A stretch of 59,035 nucleotides of DNA from JBHYDC01 sp051861205 (GCA_051861205.1 JBHYDC010000025.1:1-59035), one strand, 5' to 3'; positions 34,437 through 42,375 are shown, counted from the stretch's first letter. Translations and numbers: made by a program. The notes: generated by a model not told the origin, from the letters alone.

Positions 34437-35197
34437 CCCGCCCCCACACCGGCCTTCAGACCGCCGAAGCGGCGTTCGCGACCCATGAATTGATCGATAG
34501 CCCGGTCGAAGTTTTCGGGTCCGAACTCCGGCCAGTACACAGGATCAAACACGAATTCGGAATAGGCGATCTGCCAGAGCAGGAAGTTCGAGAGCCGCTG
34601 CTCGCCGCTGGTGCGAATGATCAGATCGGGATCCGGCATGCCGGCTGTGTCCAGGCGATCGGCGATCAAACGCTCGGTTACGGCTTCGGGGGAAACGAGG
34701 CCGGCGGCGATGTCGCTCGCGAGTTGGCGAACGGCGCGGGTGATCTCGTTGCGGGCGCCGTAGTTGAAGGCAATGACGAGATTGAGCCCGGTGTTGCGGG
34801 CCGTGGCGGATTCGGCTTCTTCGAGCAGGCCGGCGATATCGCGCTGGAGATTTTCACGCTCGCCGATGACGCGAATCCGAACGTTGTTCGCGGCAAGCTC
34901 AGCGAGGTCCCGGCGAACGAAGAGCTTCAGCAGGCCCATGAGTTCGCGAACTTCTTCAGGCGGGCGGGACCAGTTCTCCGAGGAAAACGAATAGAGGGTC
35001 AGCCATTCCACGCCGATGCTGCCGGCATGCCGCACGATCTCGCGCAGGGCCTGAACACCGCGACGGTGCCCCTCCAAACGCGGCAAGCCGCGGGACCGCG
35101 CCCAACGGCCGTTGCCATCCATGATGATACCGACATGGAGTGGAAAGGCGCCAGACTGCCCCAAGCGGCTCCTGGCCGCGTCGATCCCCGTTACCAT
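34433..35197 (-). CDS. uppS: Isoprenyl transferase (undecaprenyl pyrophosphate synthase)
   Basis: Cis-prenyltransferase of 254 residues that makes the C55 lipid carrier used for peptidoglycan, lipopolysaccharide and exopolysaccharide, thus linking this region to the exopolysaccharide locus. Motifs: HVGIIMDGNGRWARSRGLPR (catalytic Asp), GHRRGVQALREIV, TLYSFSSENWSRP and PDLIIRTSGEQRLSNFLLWQ near the C-terminus, followed by AYSEFVFDPVYWPEF. The ATG at 35197 was chosen because a GGGGGTGG element lies directly upstream; an upstream frame start would add 10 residues. Its stop overlaps the cdsA start. Confidence 0.96.
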   Translation of the reverse strand: MVTGIDAARSRLGQSGAFPLHVGIIMDGNGRWARSRGLPRLEGHRRGVQALREIVRHAGSIGVEWLTLYSFSSENWSRPPEEVRELMGLLKLFVRRDLAELAANNVRIRVIGERENLQRDIAGLLEEAESATARNTGLNLVIAFNYGARNEITRAVRQLASDIAAGLVSPEAVTERLIADRLDTAGMPDPDLIIRTSGEQRLSNFLLWQIAYSEFVFDPVYWPEFGPENFDRAIDQFMGRERRFGGLKAGVGAG

Positions 35198-35302
35198 GCC
35201 ACCCCCGAACCGACTAATCTTGAACACCCCGGACGTGTGCAGATTACGGGGCGGATACGAGTCGTCTCTTAACCTCTGGCAGTTTACGACAAAATTCCGA
35301 AT

Positions 35303-35866
35303 TCAAACTTGCATGATCTCGTGTTCCTTGGCCGACAACATGCGGTCGATCTCCGAAATCGTATCGTCCGTGAGCTTTTGCACTTTCTCGGAATAGGCCC
35401 TTGAAGAGTCTTCCGAGAGAAGCCCCTCCTTTTCCAATTCCTTCAACTCATCCATACCATCGCGCCGCACGTGGCGCACCGAAACGCGGGTCGCTTCGGC
35501 GTATTTATGAGCGATTTTCGCCAGTTGCGTGCGGCGCTCGGTGTTCAACTCGGGAATCGGCAGGCGCAGCAGCGTACCGTCTATGATCGGGTTGAGACCG
35601 AGCGAGGAACCACGGATCGCCCTTTCCACCGCGCCGACCATCGAGCGGTCCCAGACCTGAACGGAAATCATGCGCGGTTCGGGCACGCTGACGGTGGCCA
35701 CCTGCGTCAGCGGCATGGTGCTGCCGTAGGCTTCCACCACGATCGGATCCATCAGGCTCGCGCTCGCGCGGCCGGTGCGCAGGCCCGCCAGTTCGTTCTT
35801 GAACACATTGATGGCGCCTTGCATTCGGCGCTTGAGGTCGCCGAGATCGAACTCCTCGTCAGCCAT
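35303..35866 (-). CDS. frr: Ribosome recycling factor
   Basis: Two-domain protein of 187 residues that splits post-termination ribosomes with EF-G. Motifs include LAGLRTGRASASLMDPI in the tail helix, YGSTMPLTQVATVSVPEPR in the beta-alpha-beta domain, and the C-terminal helix LEKEGLLSEDSSRAYSEKVQKL. The third of three consecutive ATGs, at 35866, is best spaced (6 bases) from AAAGGG and gives MADEEFDLGD. It is 125 bases downstream of pyrH and starts the frr-uppS-cdsA stretch. Confidence 0.96.
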   Translation of the reverse strand: MADEEFDLGDLKRRMQGAINVFKNELAGLRTGRASASLMDPIVVEAYGSTMPLTQVATVSVPEPRMISVQVWDRSMVGAVERAIRGSSLGLNPIIDGTLLRLPIPELNTERRTQLAKIAHKYAEATRVSVRHVRRDGMDELKELEKEGLLSEDSSRAYSEKVQKLTDDTISEIDRMLSAKEHEIMQV

Positions 35867-35991
35867 CATCATCCCTTTCTCAAACCTTGGGCCAAGGCTG
35901 CCGGCCTTGGCCAATTCATCGGGTCGCGCCGCGCATATGGGGGCGGATGTTGCAGCGCGCCAAGCGCCGCCCTGCCCTACTGCCGCTCGGT

Positions 35992-36708
35992 TCAGTCCGC
36001 GATGATCGTGGATCGGCCGCGTCCCGTCAGCACATCAACGAAGGATCCGTGCTCGTGAACAGAAAAGACGATTACCGGAATATGATTGTCGCGAGCAAGC
36101 GCGATTGCCGCAGCGTCCATGACTTGGAGATTGCGCGATAGCACCTCCTGATGGGTCAGGCGCTCGTAGCGGGTGGCGGCAGGGTCCTTCTTGGGGTCCG
36201 CGGAATAGACGCCGTCGACCTGGGTGCCCTTCAAGAGCGCGTCGCAGCTCATTTCGGCTGCGCGCAGCGCGGCGCCGGAATCGGTGGTGAAGAAGGGATT
36301 GCCTGTTCCGGCCGCGAAGATGATCACCTTGTTTTCGGCGAAGTGCTTCAACGCCTCGCGCTGGGTGAAGGTCTCGCAAAGCGCGGGGATCGCGATGGCC
36401 GACAGAACAACGGACGGCACGCCCAGACGGTCGATCGCCGAGCGCATGGCGAGCGCGTTCATAACCGTGCCGAGCATGCCGAGATAATCGCCGGTGGTGC
36501 GATCGCCGCCCTCGGCCGCCACCGAAACGCCCCGGAAGATGTTACCGCCGCCAACCACAACGCCGATCTGAACACCGAGCCGGTGCGCCTCCACGATCTC
36601 GGCGGCAAGACGGTTTACGACTTTAGGATCGATGCCGAAGGAGCGGTCGCCCATCAGGGCCTCGCCCGAAAGCTTCAAGAGGACGCGGCGGTAGAGCGGT
36701 TCGGTCAT
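35992..36708 (-). CDS. pyrH: UMP kinase
   Basis: Phosphorylates UMP to UDP in pyrimidine nucleotide supply; amino-acid-kinase fold, 238 residues. The N-terminal phosphate loop LLKLSGEALMG, then GVVVGGGNIFRGV, and the C-terminal AAGTGNPFFTTDSGAALRA are typical. Allosteric UTP/GTP control is known for the family but not visible here. It lies between tsf and frr in the conserved order. Confidence 0.96.
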   Translation of the reverse strand: MTEPLYRRVLLKLSGEALMGDRSFGIDPKVVNRLAAEIVEAHRLGVQIGVVVGGGNIFRGVSVAAEGGDRTTGDYLGMLGTVMNALAMRSAIDRLGVPSVVLSAIAIPALCETFTQREALKHFAENKVIIFAAGTGNPFFTTDSGAALRAAEMSCDALLKGTQVDGVYSADPKKDPAATRYERLTHQEVLSRNLQVMDAAAIALARDNHIPVIVFSVHEHGSFVDVLTGRGRSTIIAD

Positions 36709-36914
36709 CGGATGATTCTCCCGGGACGGGCGCCAAGTGGCGGGCCCTTTGACGCGTTCGGTTCAGGGCATATCTTAAATGAAAGCCGTGCGGCACCTGC
36801 TTTGACCGAAAGATCCCGGCTACGCAATGCTGCTGTGCACAATGGATTGATTTTGCCTTTTCTGACAATCTCCGGCTCTCGGCGACACCGATGGCCCTGC
36901 CCTGCCGCATGCAT

Positions 36915-36943
36915 GAAAAAGGCGCCGGATCGCTCCGACGCCT
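36915..36943 (-). terminator. Rho-independent terminator after tsf
   Basis: On the minus strand a GGCGTCGGA stem pairs (with one mismatch) with TCCGGCGCC and is followed by TTTTT. It lies about 30 bases beyond the tsf stop, so pyrH must rely on readthrough or its own promoter. Confidence 0.8.
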
Positions 36944-36970
36944 GATGATTTTCCAAGATGAGGATGACGC

Positions 36971-37900
36971 TCAGTTCTTGGTGCCGGCAGCCGCCGCCAC
37001 TTCGGCGGCGAAGTCGGTCTCTTCCTTTTCGATGCCTTCACCGAGGGCGAAGCGCGCGAAGGCGGTAACCTTGATGGGCGCGCCGACGGCGGCTTCGGCG
37101 TTCTTGACCGCTTGCTCGACGGTCACGTCCGGATTGATCACGAAGGCCTGCTTCAGCAGCGTCGATTCCTCGAAGAACTTGCGGATGCGGCCTTCGACCA
37201 TCTTTTCGATGACGGAGGCCGGCTTGCCGCTTTCCTTGGCCTGCTCGATGAAGATCGCGCGCTCGCGCTCCACCACAACCGGATCGACTTCCTCGGCGGC
37301 CAGGGCGAGCGGGTTGGTTGCGGCGACGTGCATGGCGATCTGACGGCCGAGCTTCAACAACTCGTCGGTGTTGCCGGCCGATTCCAGCGCGACCAGCACG
37401 CCGATCTTGCCGACCCCGTCGGCGATCGCCGAATGGACGTAGGGGGCGACGACGCCGGCGGAAACCTCAAGCACCTTGGAGCGGCGGAAGTTCATGTGCT
37501 CGCCGATGGTGGCGACGAGTTCCTTCACTTCAGCCTCGACCGAATGGCTCTTGCCGGGATAGGTCGCGGCCGCGATCGCATCGCGGTCGTTCCCGTTCGA
37601 GACGGCAACGGACGCGACGGTGCGCACGAGGCCCTGGAAGGCTTCGTTGCGGGCCACGAAATCGGTCTCGGAGTTGACCTCGACCACCGCCGCGCGCTTG
37701 TCGGCGACGGCGATGCCGACGAGGCCTTCAGCCGCGACGCGGCCGGCCTTTTTGGCAGCCTTGGACAGGCCCTTGGCACGCAGCCAATCGATGGCTGCTT
37801 CGATGTCACCCTGGTTTTCGGTCAGGGCGACCTTGCAATCCATCATGCCGGCGCCGGTCTTCTCGCGGAGATCCTTCACCTGTGCAGCGGAAATGATCAT
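36971..37900 (-). CDS. tsf: Translation elongation factor Ts
   Basis: Nucleotide-exchange factor for EF-Tu, 309 residues, the usual size. The N-terminal UBA-like helix region has LREKTGAGMMDCKVALTEN, followed by EVNSETDFVARNEAFQGLV, the EF-Tu contact motif (TDFV). Two core subdomains and the coiled-coil segment follow. It is 229 bases downstream of rpsB. Confidence 0.96.
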   Translation of the reverse strand: MIISAAQVKDLREKTGAGMMDCKVALTENQGDIEAAIDWLRAKGLSKAAKKAGRVAAEGLVGIAVADKRAAVVEVNSETDFVARNEAFQGLVRTVASVAVSNGNDRDAIAAATYPGKSHSVEAEVKELVATIGEHMNFRRSKVLEVSAGVVAPYVHSAIADGVGKIGVLVALESAGNTDELLKLGRQIAMHVAATNPLALAAEEVDPVVVERERAIFIEQAKESGKPASVIEKMVEGRIRKFFEESTLLKQAFVINPDVTVEQAVKNAEAAVGAPIKVTAFARFALGEGIEKEETDFAAEVAAAAGTKN

Positions 37901-38028
37901 CGAACCCTCGTTATCTCGTACGTCGTGACGAAAAGCGCCTGAATCGAAATGCTAACCGCGAAGCCGGGGCACGCATGACGCGCATCCTAGTCGCCGGCCG
38001 TGTGCCCGATATGACGCCCATTGAACGC

Positions 38029-38053
38029 ATGCGCCGGATCCGCCTTGGCGCAT
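38029..38053. other. Inverted repeat in the rpsB-tsf intergenic region
   Basis: ATGCGCC and GGCGCAT flank an 11-base loop. No T-run follows on the minus strand. It may affect rpsB-tsf readthrough together with the hairpin at 38074-38097. Confidence 0.4.
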
Positions 38054-38073
38054 CCGGTCTTTTCTATGAACGA

Positions 38074-38097
38074 GGGCGGATCCGATCGGACCCGCCC
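38074..38097. other. Strong palindrome downstream of rpsB
   Basis: GGGCGG and CCGCCC enclose a self-complementary centre, giving an almost perfect 24-base palindrome about 33 bases past the rpsB stop. No uridine run follows in the minus-strand transcript, which is what would be expected of an attenuator or mRNA-processing hairpin rather than a full terminator. Confidence 0.5.
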
Positions 38098-38129
38098 GTC
38101 GCTTGTCGCCTTGAAAAAGCGGCGCCTGA

Positions 38130-38909
38130 TCAGGCGGCGGCTTCTTCGGTCGGTTCGGCCAGCGCGGGCTCTTCGACCGGCGTTTCGGCGGCGCCGACGT
38201 CGATGCCCATCGAGCCGGCCGCACGCGAGATGCCGTCGATGGCGGCGCGAGCGATCAGGTCGCAGTACATGGCGATGGCGCGGCCGGCGTCGTCGTTACC
38301 CGGAACCGGATAGGTGATGCCGTCGGGATCGCAGTTGGAGTCGAGAATGGCGGCGACCGGGATGCCCAGACGGCGCGCTTCGTCGATCGCGATCTTTTCC
38401 TTGTTGGTGTCGATCACAAAGATCAGGTCGGGAACACCGCCCATGTCCTTGATACCGCCAAGGGCGCGCTCAAGCTTGTCGCGCTCGCGGGTCATCACGA
38501 GACGCTCCTTCTTGGTCAGGCGCTGGGCTTGCTCACCGTTAAGCGTCTCGTCGAGCTTGCGCAGGCGCTGGATCGAACCGGAGATCGTCTTCCAGTTGGT
38601 CAGCATGCCGCCGAGCCAACGGCTGTTCACGAAATACTGGGCCGAACGGCGCGCCGCCGCCGCGACGGGCTCCTGAGCCTGACGCTTGGTGCCGACGATC
38701 AGTACGCGGCCGCCCTGGGCCACCGTGTCGGACACGACCTTCAGCGCCTGGTGCAACATCGGCACGGTCTGCGCGAGATCGAGAATGTGGACGTTGTTGC
38801 GCTGGCCGAAAATGAACGGCTTCATCTTCGGGTTCCAGCGGTGCGTCTGGTGACCGAAGTGAATGCCGGCTTCGAGAAGCTGGCGCATGGTGTAGTCGGG
38901 AAGAGCCAT
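38130..38909 (-). CDS. rpsB: 30S ribosomal protein S2
   Basis: Small-subunit protein of 259 residues. The start MALPDYTMRQLLEAGIHFGH, the block GQRNNVHILDL and the DSNCDPDGITYPVPGNDDA segment are diagnostic. The Ala/Glu-rich C-terminal tail (AETPVEEPALAEPTEEAAA) is usual for this lineage. The open frame continues far upstream of the ATG at 38909 without homology and was trimmed. A good promoter lies about 120 bases upstream, and a leader with a strong hairpin precedes the gene. Confidence 0.97.
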   Translation of the reverse strand: MALPDYTMRQLLEAGIHFGHQTHRWNPKMKPFIFGQRNNVHILDLAQTVPMLHQALKVVSDTVAQGGRVLIVGTKRQAQEPVAAAARRSAQYFVNSRWLGGMLTNWKTISGSIQRLRKLDETLNGEQAQRLTKKERLVMTRERDKLERALGGIKDMGGVPDLIFVIDTNKEKIAIDEARRLGIPVAAILDSNCDPDGITYPVPGNDDAGRAIAMYCDLIARAAIDGISRAAGSMGIDVGAAETPVEEPALAEPTEEAAA

Positions 38910-38984
38910 AAAGAACTGCCTTTTTTCCGGTTTTAACCTCCGCGGGGGAATCGAAGCCGGGCGCTGCCCGAGTTCCGACCGGAA

Positions 38985-39004
38985 GGGTGCGCACAAACGC
39001 ACCC
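38985..39004 (-). promoter_or_regulatory. Hairpin in the rpsB 5' leader
   Basis: GGGTGCG and CGCACCC pair around a CACAAA loop in the transcribed leader of rpsB. S2 autoregulates its own mRNA in other bacteria through leader structure; a similar role here is an inference. Confidence 0.4.
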
Positions 39005-39029
39005 GCGGCCCCGCGTGTGGGATGGCGGT

Positions 39030-39058
39030 GTCATAGGCAGTCTGGCGCCGAAATGCAA
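39030..39058 (-). promoter_or_regulatory. Promoter of the rpsB operon
   Basis: On the minus strand TTGCAT (39058-39053), a 17-base spacer and TATGAC (39035-39030), about 120 bases before the rpsB ATG. Match and spacing fit an alphaproteobacterial housekeeping promoter. Confidence 0.6.
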
Positions 39059-39094
39059 GCGCCGAACGCGCCGGAATCCGGCCGAAAGCGGCGC

Positions 39095-39595
39095 CTAAGC
39101 CGGCACTGTGAGGCCGCGTGCCTGCTCGATCCAGTTCTCGCGCTCGATCCGGCCGGGGAAGGCGAGATAGCTGCTCACCCACCGCGCCTCGTCCGTGGTC
39201 CAGCCGGCGATCTGGTCGTAGTGGTAGATCCCGAGCGCGTTGAGGCGGGCTTCGTTCTGGGGGCCGATACCCTTGATGCGCTTCAGATCGTCGGGCTGGC
39301 CATCGCGGGCGCCGGCAAGGGCGGTGGGCCTGACGCCGATCTGATCGGCCGCCGCCGCCTTGACCGGATCGGTGATGGCATCCGCGTCGGCCAAGGTGGC
39401 GGTTTCCGGTTCGATCGGCGCTACGGGCTCCACGTCCGGTATGATCGCGGGCTCGGCCCAAACAGTTTCCTGGGACGCGGCGGCGGCGGCGGCGAGGCGC
39501 GAGTCGAAGGCGTGTTTCAGGCCGCTGCCGAGCACGATCCCGATCGCCACGAAGACGATCATCAGGATAAACGTCTCGAACACCAGCCAGAGCAT
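39095..39595 (-). CDS. Membrane-anchored helix-hairpin-helix (H3TH-like) protein
   Basis: Function unknown; 166 residues. An N-terminal membrane helix (about 2-24, MLWLVFETFILMIVFVAIG) is followed by an Ala/Pro/Glu-rich linker (about 35-95). The C-terminal domain of about 60 residues starts LKRIKGIGPQNEARLNALGI and continues with YHYDQIAGWTTDEA. The GIGPxxxxxL core is a helix-hairpin-helix. The same domain occurs in proteins annotated as predicted flap-endonuclease-like H3TH proteins and at the end of some NADH dehydrogenase subunit E proteins, without catalytic residues here. The ATG at 39595 was chosen because GGGAGG lies 6 bases upstream. Gaps of 35 and 49 bases link it to the micro-protein and the BON/OmpA gene, so an operon is likely. 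Confidence 0.7.
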   Translation of the reverse strand: MLWLVFETFILMIVFVAIGIVLGSGLKHAFDSRLAAAAAASQETVWAEPAIIPDVEPVAPIEPETATLADADAITDPVKAAAADQIGVRPTALAGARDGQPDDLKRIKGIGPQNEARLNALGIYHYDQIAGWTTDEARWVSSYLAFPGRIERENWIEQARGLTVPA

Positions 39596-39630
39596 TTTGT
39601 CCTCCCCATGCGCCCGCAAGCGCCCTTCGC

Positions 39631-39741
39631 TTAGGATTCGGCGGTTGGATCGGTTCTATCGGTCGTGAACCAGCCGATGACCATGCCGGCGGCAAGCGCC
39701 AGGACGGCATAGGGCCAGAGCGCAAATGTCAAATAGATCAT
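39631..39741 (-). CDS. 36-residue membrane micro-protein
   Basis: Too short for normal gene calls but well supported. GGGGAGGGAAC ends 4 bases before the ATG at 39741, one of the best ribosome-binding sites in the window. The product starts MIYLTFALWPYAVLALA and continues as one hydrophobic helix up to about residue 25. It then ends with a short polar tail (TTDRTDPTAES). A single membrane span with a C-terminal polar tail is predicted. It lies between the BON/OmpA gene and the helix-hairpin-helix gene, 49 and 35 bases from them. It has no assigned function; in context, it may be a partner of the large envelope protein. Confidence 0.7.
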   Translation of the reverse strand: MIYLTFALWPYAVLALAAGMVIGWFTTDRTDPTAES

Positions 39742-39790
39742 GATGTTCCCTCCCCTTCTTAATGTTCCACAAGCTTGAAAAAGCTCTGGA

Positions 39791-42280
39791 TCACGGCGTG
39801 GATGCGCCGGTCTCCGCGTGGATTTCGACGCGCTGGGCGGGTTTCCCGTTCTCCGGCGCGTTTTCCGGAACCGGCGAGGCCGCCGGTCTCGTTCGCGTGT
39901 CGAGGCGTGCCGGGTTTACACCGGCACCCGCGAGGTAGTTTCGGACCGATTGGGCCCGCGCCGACGACAGCGCCGCATTCGCAACGGAGTCGCCGGTTTC
40001 GTCAGTGTACGCCGCAATGTGAATTTTCGCATCCACGCATCGTGATACGATCATCGCCACCCAATCGAGCGTACCGTGGCTTTCTTTAGCGATGTCAGCG
40101 CCGCCGTCAAAGCTCACGGGGCTGCGGGTCAGCACCGCTGAAATCATGGCGTCACATACCGCTGGTGTCACCGGGTAACCGGGCGGCACGACGCCGATCG
40201 CGCTATCGAGCCGGAAACCCTTCGGCACGGATGGGATGAGATCGGAGGCGAAGCGCGCGGAGCCCTCGCTTGTGAACGCTTCGCCCTTCGCCGTGATCAC
40301 GGTGCCATCCACGGTCACTGTGCCGATTGCGAGTTGTGAGGCCGCGCGCAGCGCCAATGCGGCGGCGGCCGACGCGCCTTCAGGCAGACCCTCCGTCACT
40401 TCGAGATCGATCACGGCGTCTGCTTTGCCGAACATGCGGTTCACGGCACCAAGAAGGGTGGCCTTGGCGGCTGCGTCCGGCACAGTGCCCTGAACGGTCA
40501 GCGCCTCGTAGCCGCGCTCGATTTCGAAGCGGAAGGCGGACGGGAATTCGACCTGAACGATGCCCTTTGTGACGCCGGCCGGAAGCGGGCCGTCCATCGC
40601 TGCAACGACCTCCATGCCATTGCGCGCGGTATCCGCAGTGCCGGTGACCGACAGCACATCGTCGCTGAGTGTCACTCGGCCTGACGTCATCCGTTCGAGC
40701 CGGTCGCCGGCAAAAGCGGCGACGGCACCAAGCTGGACGGTGCCGGGCAAACCTGACGCCAGCGACGTCTTGTCGGCCACCGCCAGATCGCCGGCCACGC
40801 TTTCCGCTTCTTCGCGGATGTTCGTGCGGGCGTCCTCGCTTGGAACGAAGCCGCCCAAAACAAGCGAATCCTCGGATTTTTCCATGTACCAGACATAGGG
40901 TTTCACGATGGGCGGCGTGACCGCCATCGTCACCTCGAACCCCTGCGGCTTGGCGGACGCGACAGCCCCTTCCAATTCGATGAGATCGGACCCGGTGATC
41001 GCCGCGCCGCTGACCAGGATGGACCGGTCGGTGATCAGCACCGTGCCCTTGGAGACATATTCAAGCAGCCCGATCGCAAAACGCGCCGCCGCCTCGAAGC
41101 CGTCCGGCGCGCCGCTGGCGATCGTCGTTTCAATAACGGCCTCGGCGGGCCCAGCGACGCGCTGCGCGGCGGCCTTGATCGTGTCGTTGGTCTCGCTGGT
41201 GGGGGCAAAACCGGTGACCGTTACCTTGTCGCCGCTGCGCGATGCGGAAAGCGTGTAGGGGATGACGACCGGCAGGTCGATCGACGTCGTGACCGCGAAG
41301 CCCGCAGGTTTGAAGCCGGCGAGGTGAGAGGTGAGCGTGCGATAGGCCTCCGGCGTGGTTGCCCGGCCGGTGATGGAAAGGGTTCCATCCCTAAGGTCGA
41401 TCCGGCCTTCGTCCATCAGGTCCAGGAAATCCAAGGCTCCGAAGGCCGCATCCGCGAATCCGTCAGTCTCTCCGGAGGCAAGGTCGACGTCGTCGCGAAC
41501 CGTCAAGGAACCGGCGCTCGCCCTGGCCGCGCCGAAGAGCCGATTTCTGGTCTCCGGGTCCGGAGCAAAGCCGGACAGCAGGATGCCGCTCTCGTCCCTC
41601 ACGGCGGACCACGTGAAGGGGGACGCCAGCGGGCGCACGATGTCGATCACGCCGACCGTGTAGCCGGAGGGCAGCGCCAGGGCGAGGCGGGTCAGCGTAT
41701 CGTAAGCGTCGTTCGAGGCGGCGACGCCCTTGATCGTGACTGCACGATCGGTGAGATCGATCCGGCCGGACTCCAGATGCGTCAGCAGCGGATAAAGCTG
41801 CGAAAGCGCCGTTAGGAAACCTGTGTCGGGTATGCCGCGCGCAAGCTGCAGCGTGTCGTTATAGGCAAGATCAGGCACGGCGGCCACGAGCGAGGCGACC
41901 ATCCGGCCGCGTTCTGGCTGGGATGGCGCAAAACCGGAAATCGTGAGCTGGGGGCCGGCCCGATCGAGCGCGACCGTGTAGGGCGATTGCTCGGGCAAGA
42001 GAGCCGCGAGGCTGTCGTCCACCGCGCGCACGCCGAACAAGCGGTCGACCCGCTCAAGCGCGAGCTGGCGCAGATCCTCGTTAGGCGCCGCCCCGGAAAC
42101 CGTGACGTCGCGGCCGGACACGGAAACCGTAGCCCATGAGGTTACCTCCGACGCGAGCGAGCTGGCGGAGCGGGTCGCGATATCCGCCTCGATGGTCTTG
42201 GTTTCAGACAGCAAAGCCGCGCCCGTGATCGCGATCGTCGCCATCACGCCAAGCACGGCCGAAATCTGCCAGCGAACCAT
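39791..42280 (-). CDS. Giant BON-repeat/OmpA-domain envelope protein
   Basis: Predicted periplasmic, peptidoglycan-associated protein of 829 residues held by one N-terminal membrane helix (about 5-24). Residues 50-700 are a repeat array. After a first half-unit (50-98) come five units starting near 100, 221, 341, 461 and 582. Each begins with PY/PF or a similar pair, contains a GFAPS-like BON turn, then LASGxPDGF, then a second GRxxLxDxxLSITG half. That gives about eleven BON-like modules. The C-terminal OmpA-like domain (about 702-825) keeps the Asp and Arg used for peptidoglycan binding (AYTDETGDSVAN, LSSARAQSVRNYL) although the usual His of the GHTD motif is Tyr. GGAGG precedes the ATG. 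The layout matches mycobacterial ArfA but with far more BON modules. It is probably the first gene of a three-gene operon. Confidence 0.82.
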   Translation of the reverse strand: MVRWQISAVLGVMATIAITGAALLSETKTIEADIATRSASSLASEVTSWATVSVSGRDVTVSGAAPNEDLRQLALERVDRLFGVRAVDDSLAALLPEQSPYTVALDRAGPQLTISGFAPSQPERGRMVASLVAAVPDLAYNDTLQLARGIPDTGFLTALSQLYPLLTHLESGRIDLTDRAVTIKGVAASNDAYDTLTRLALALPSGYTVGVIDIVRPLASPFTWSAVRDESGILLSGFAPDPETRNRLFGAARASAGSLTVRDDVDLASGETDGFADAAFGALDFLDLMDEGRIDLRDGTLSITGRATTPEAYRTLTSHLAGFKPAGFAVTTSIDLPVVIPYTLSASRSGDKVTVTGFAPTSETNDTIKAAAQRVAGPAEAVIETTIASGAPDGFEAAARFAIGLLEYVSKGTVLITDRSILVSGAAITGSDLIELEGAVASAKPQGFEVTMAVTPPIVKPYVWYMEKSEDSLVLGGFVPSEDARTNIREEAESVAGDLAVADKTSLASGLPGTVQLGAVAAFAGDRLERMTSGRVTLSDDVLSVTGTADTARNGMEVVAAMDGPLPAGVTKGIVQVEFPSAFRFEIERGYEALTVQGTVPDAAAKATLLGAVNRMFGKADAVIDLEVTEGLPEGASAAAALALRAASQLAIGTVTVDGTVITAKGEAFTSEGSARFASDLIPSVPKGFRLDSAIGVVPPGYPVTPAVCDAMISAVLTRSPVSFDGGADIAKESHGTLDWVAMIVSRCVDAKIHIAAYTDETGDSVANAALSSARAQSVRNYLAGAGVNPARLDTRTRPAASPVPENAPENGKPAQRVEIHAETGASTP
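40181..42133 (-). repeat. Protein-level tandem BON-like array within the OmpA-domain gene
   Basis: Five units of about 120 codons plus a preceding half-unit. Each unit has a part of about 72 residues and a part of about 48 residues. The repeat is diverged: it is clear in the protein, but no long identical DNA tract was noticed, which suggests old duplication under selection rather than recent expansion. Confidence 0.7.
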
Positions 42281-42334
42281 GACCCAACCTCCGACGCGGC
42301 GCGCCCCCTGAACGGCAGCGCCGGACCATTTCAG

Positions 42335-42362
42335 ACTATGACGGGCAGGGAAAGACTTTCAA
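42335..42362 (-). promoter_or_regulatory. Candidate promoter of the BON/OmpA operon
   Basis: On the minus strand TTGAAA (42362-42357), a 16-base spacer and CATAGT (42340-42335), about 55 bases upstream of the ATG. Match is moderate. Confidence 0.4.
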
Positions 42363-42375
42363 CTAGGCTGGACGG

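Noticed and set aside
38910..39725. Upstream extension of the rpsB frame
   Set aside because: The frame stays open to 39725 but covers the promoter and the helix-hairpin-helix gene; the S2 family start at 38909 is clear.
40181..42133. CRISPR or DNA-level tandem repeat in the BON/OmpA gene
   Set aside because: The repeat exists only in the protein; no identical DNA repeats with spacers were seen.
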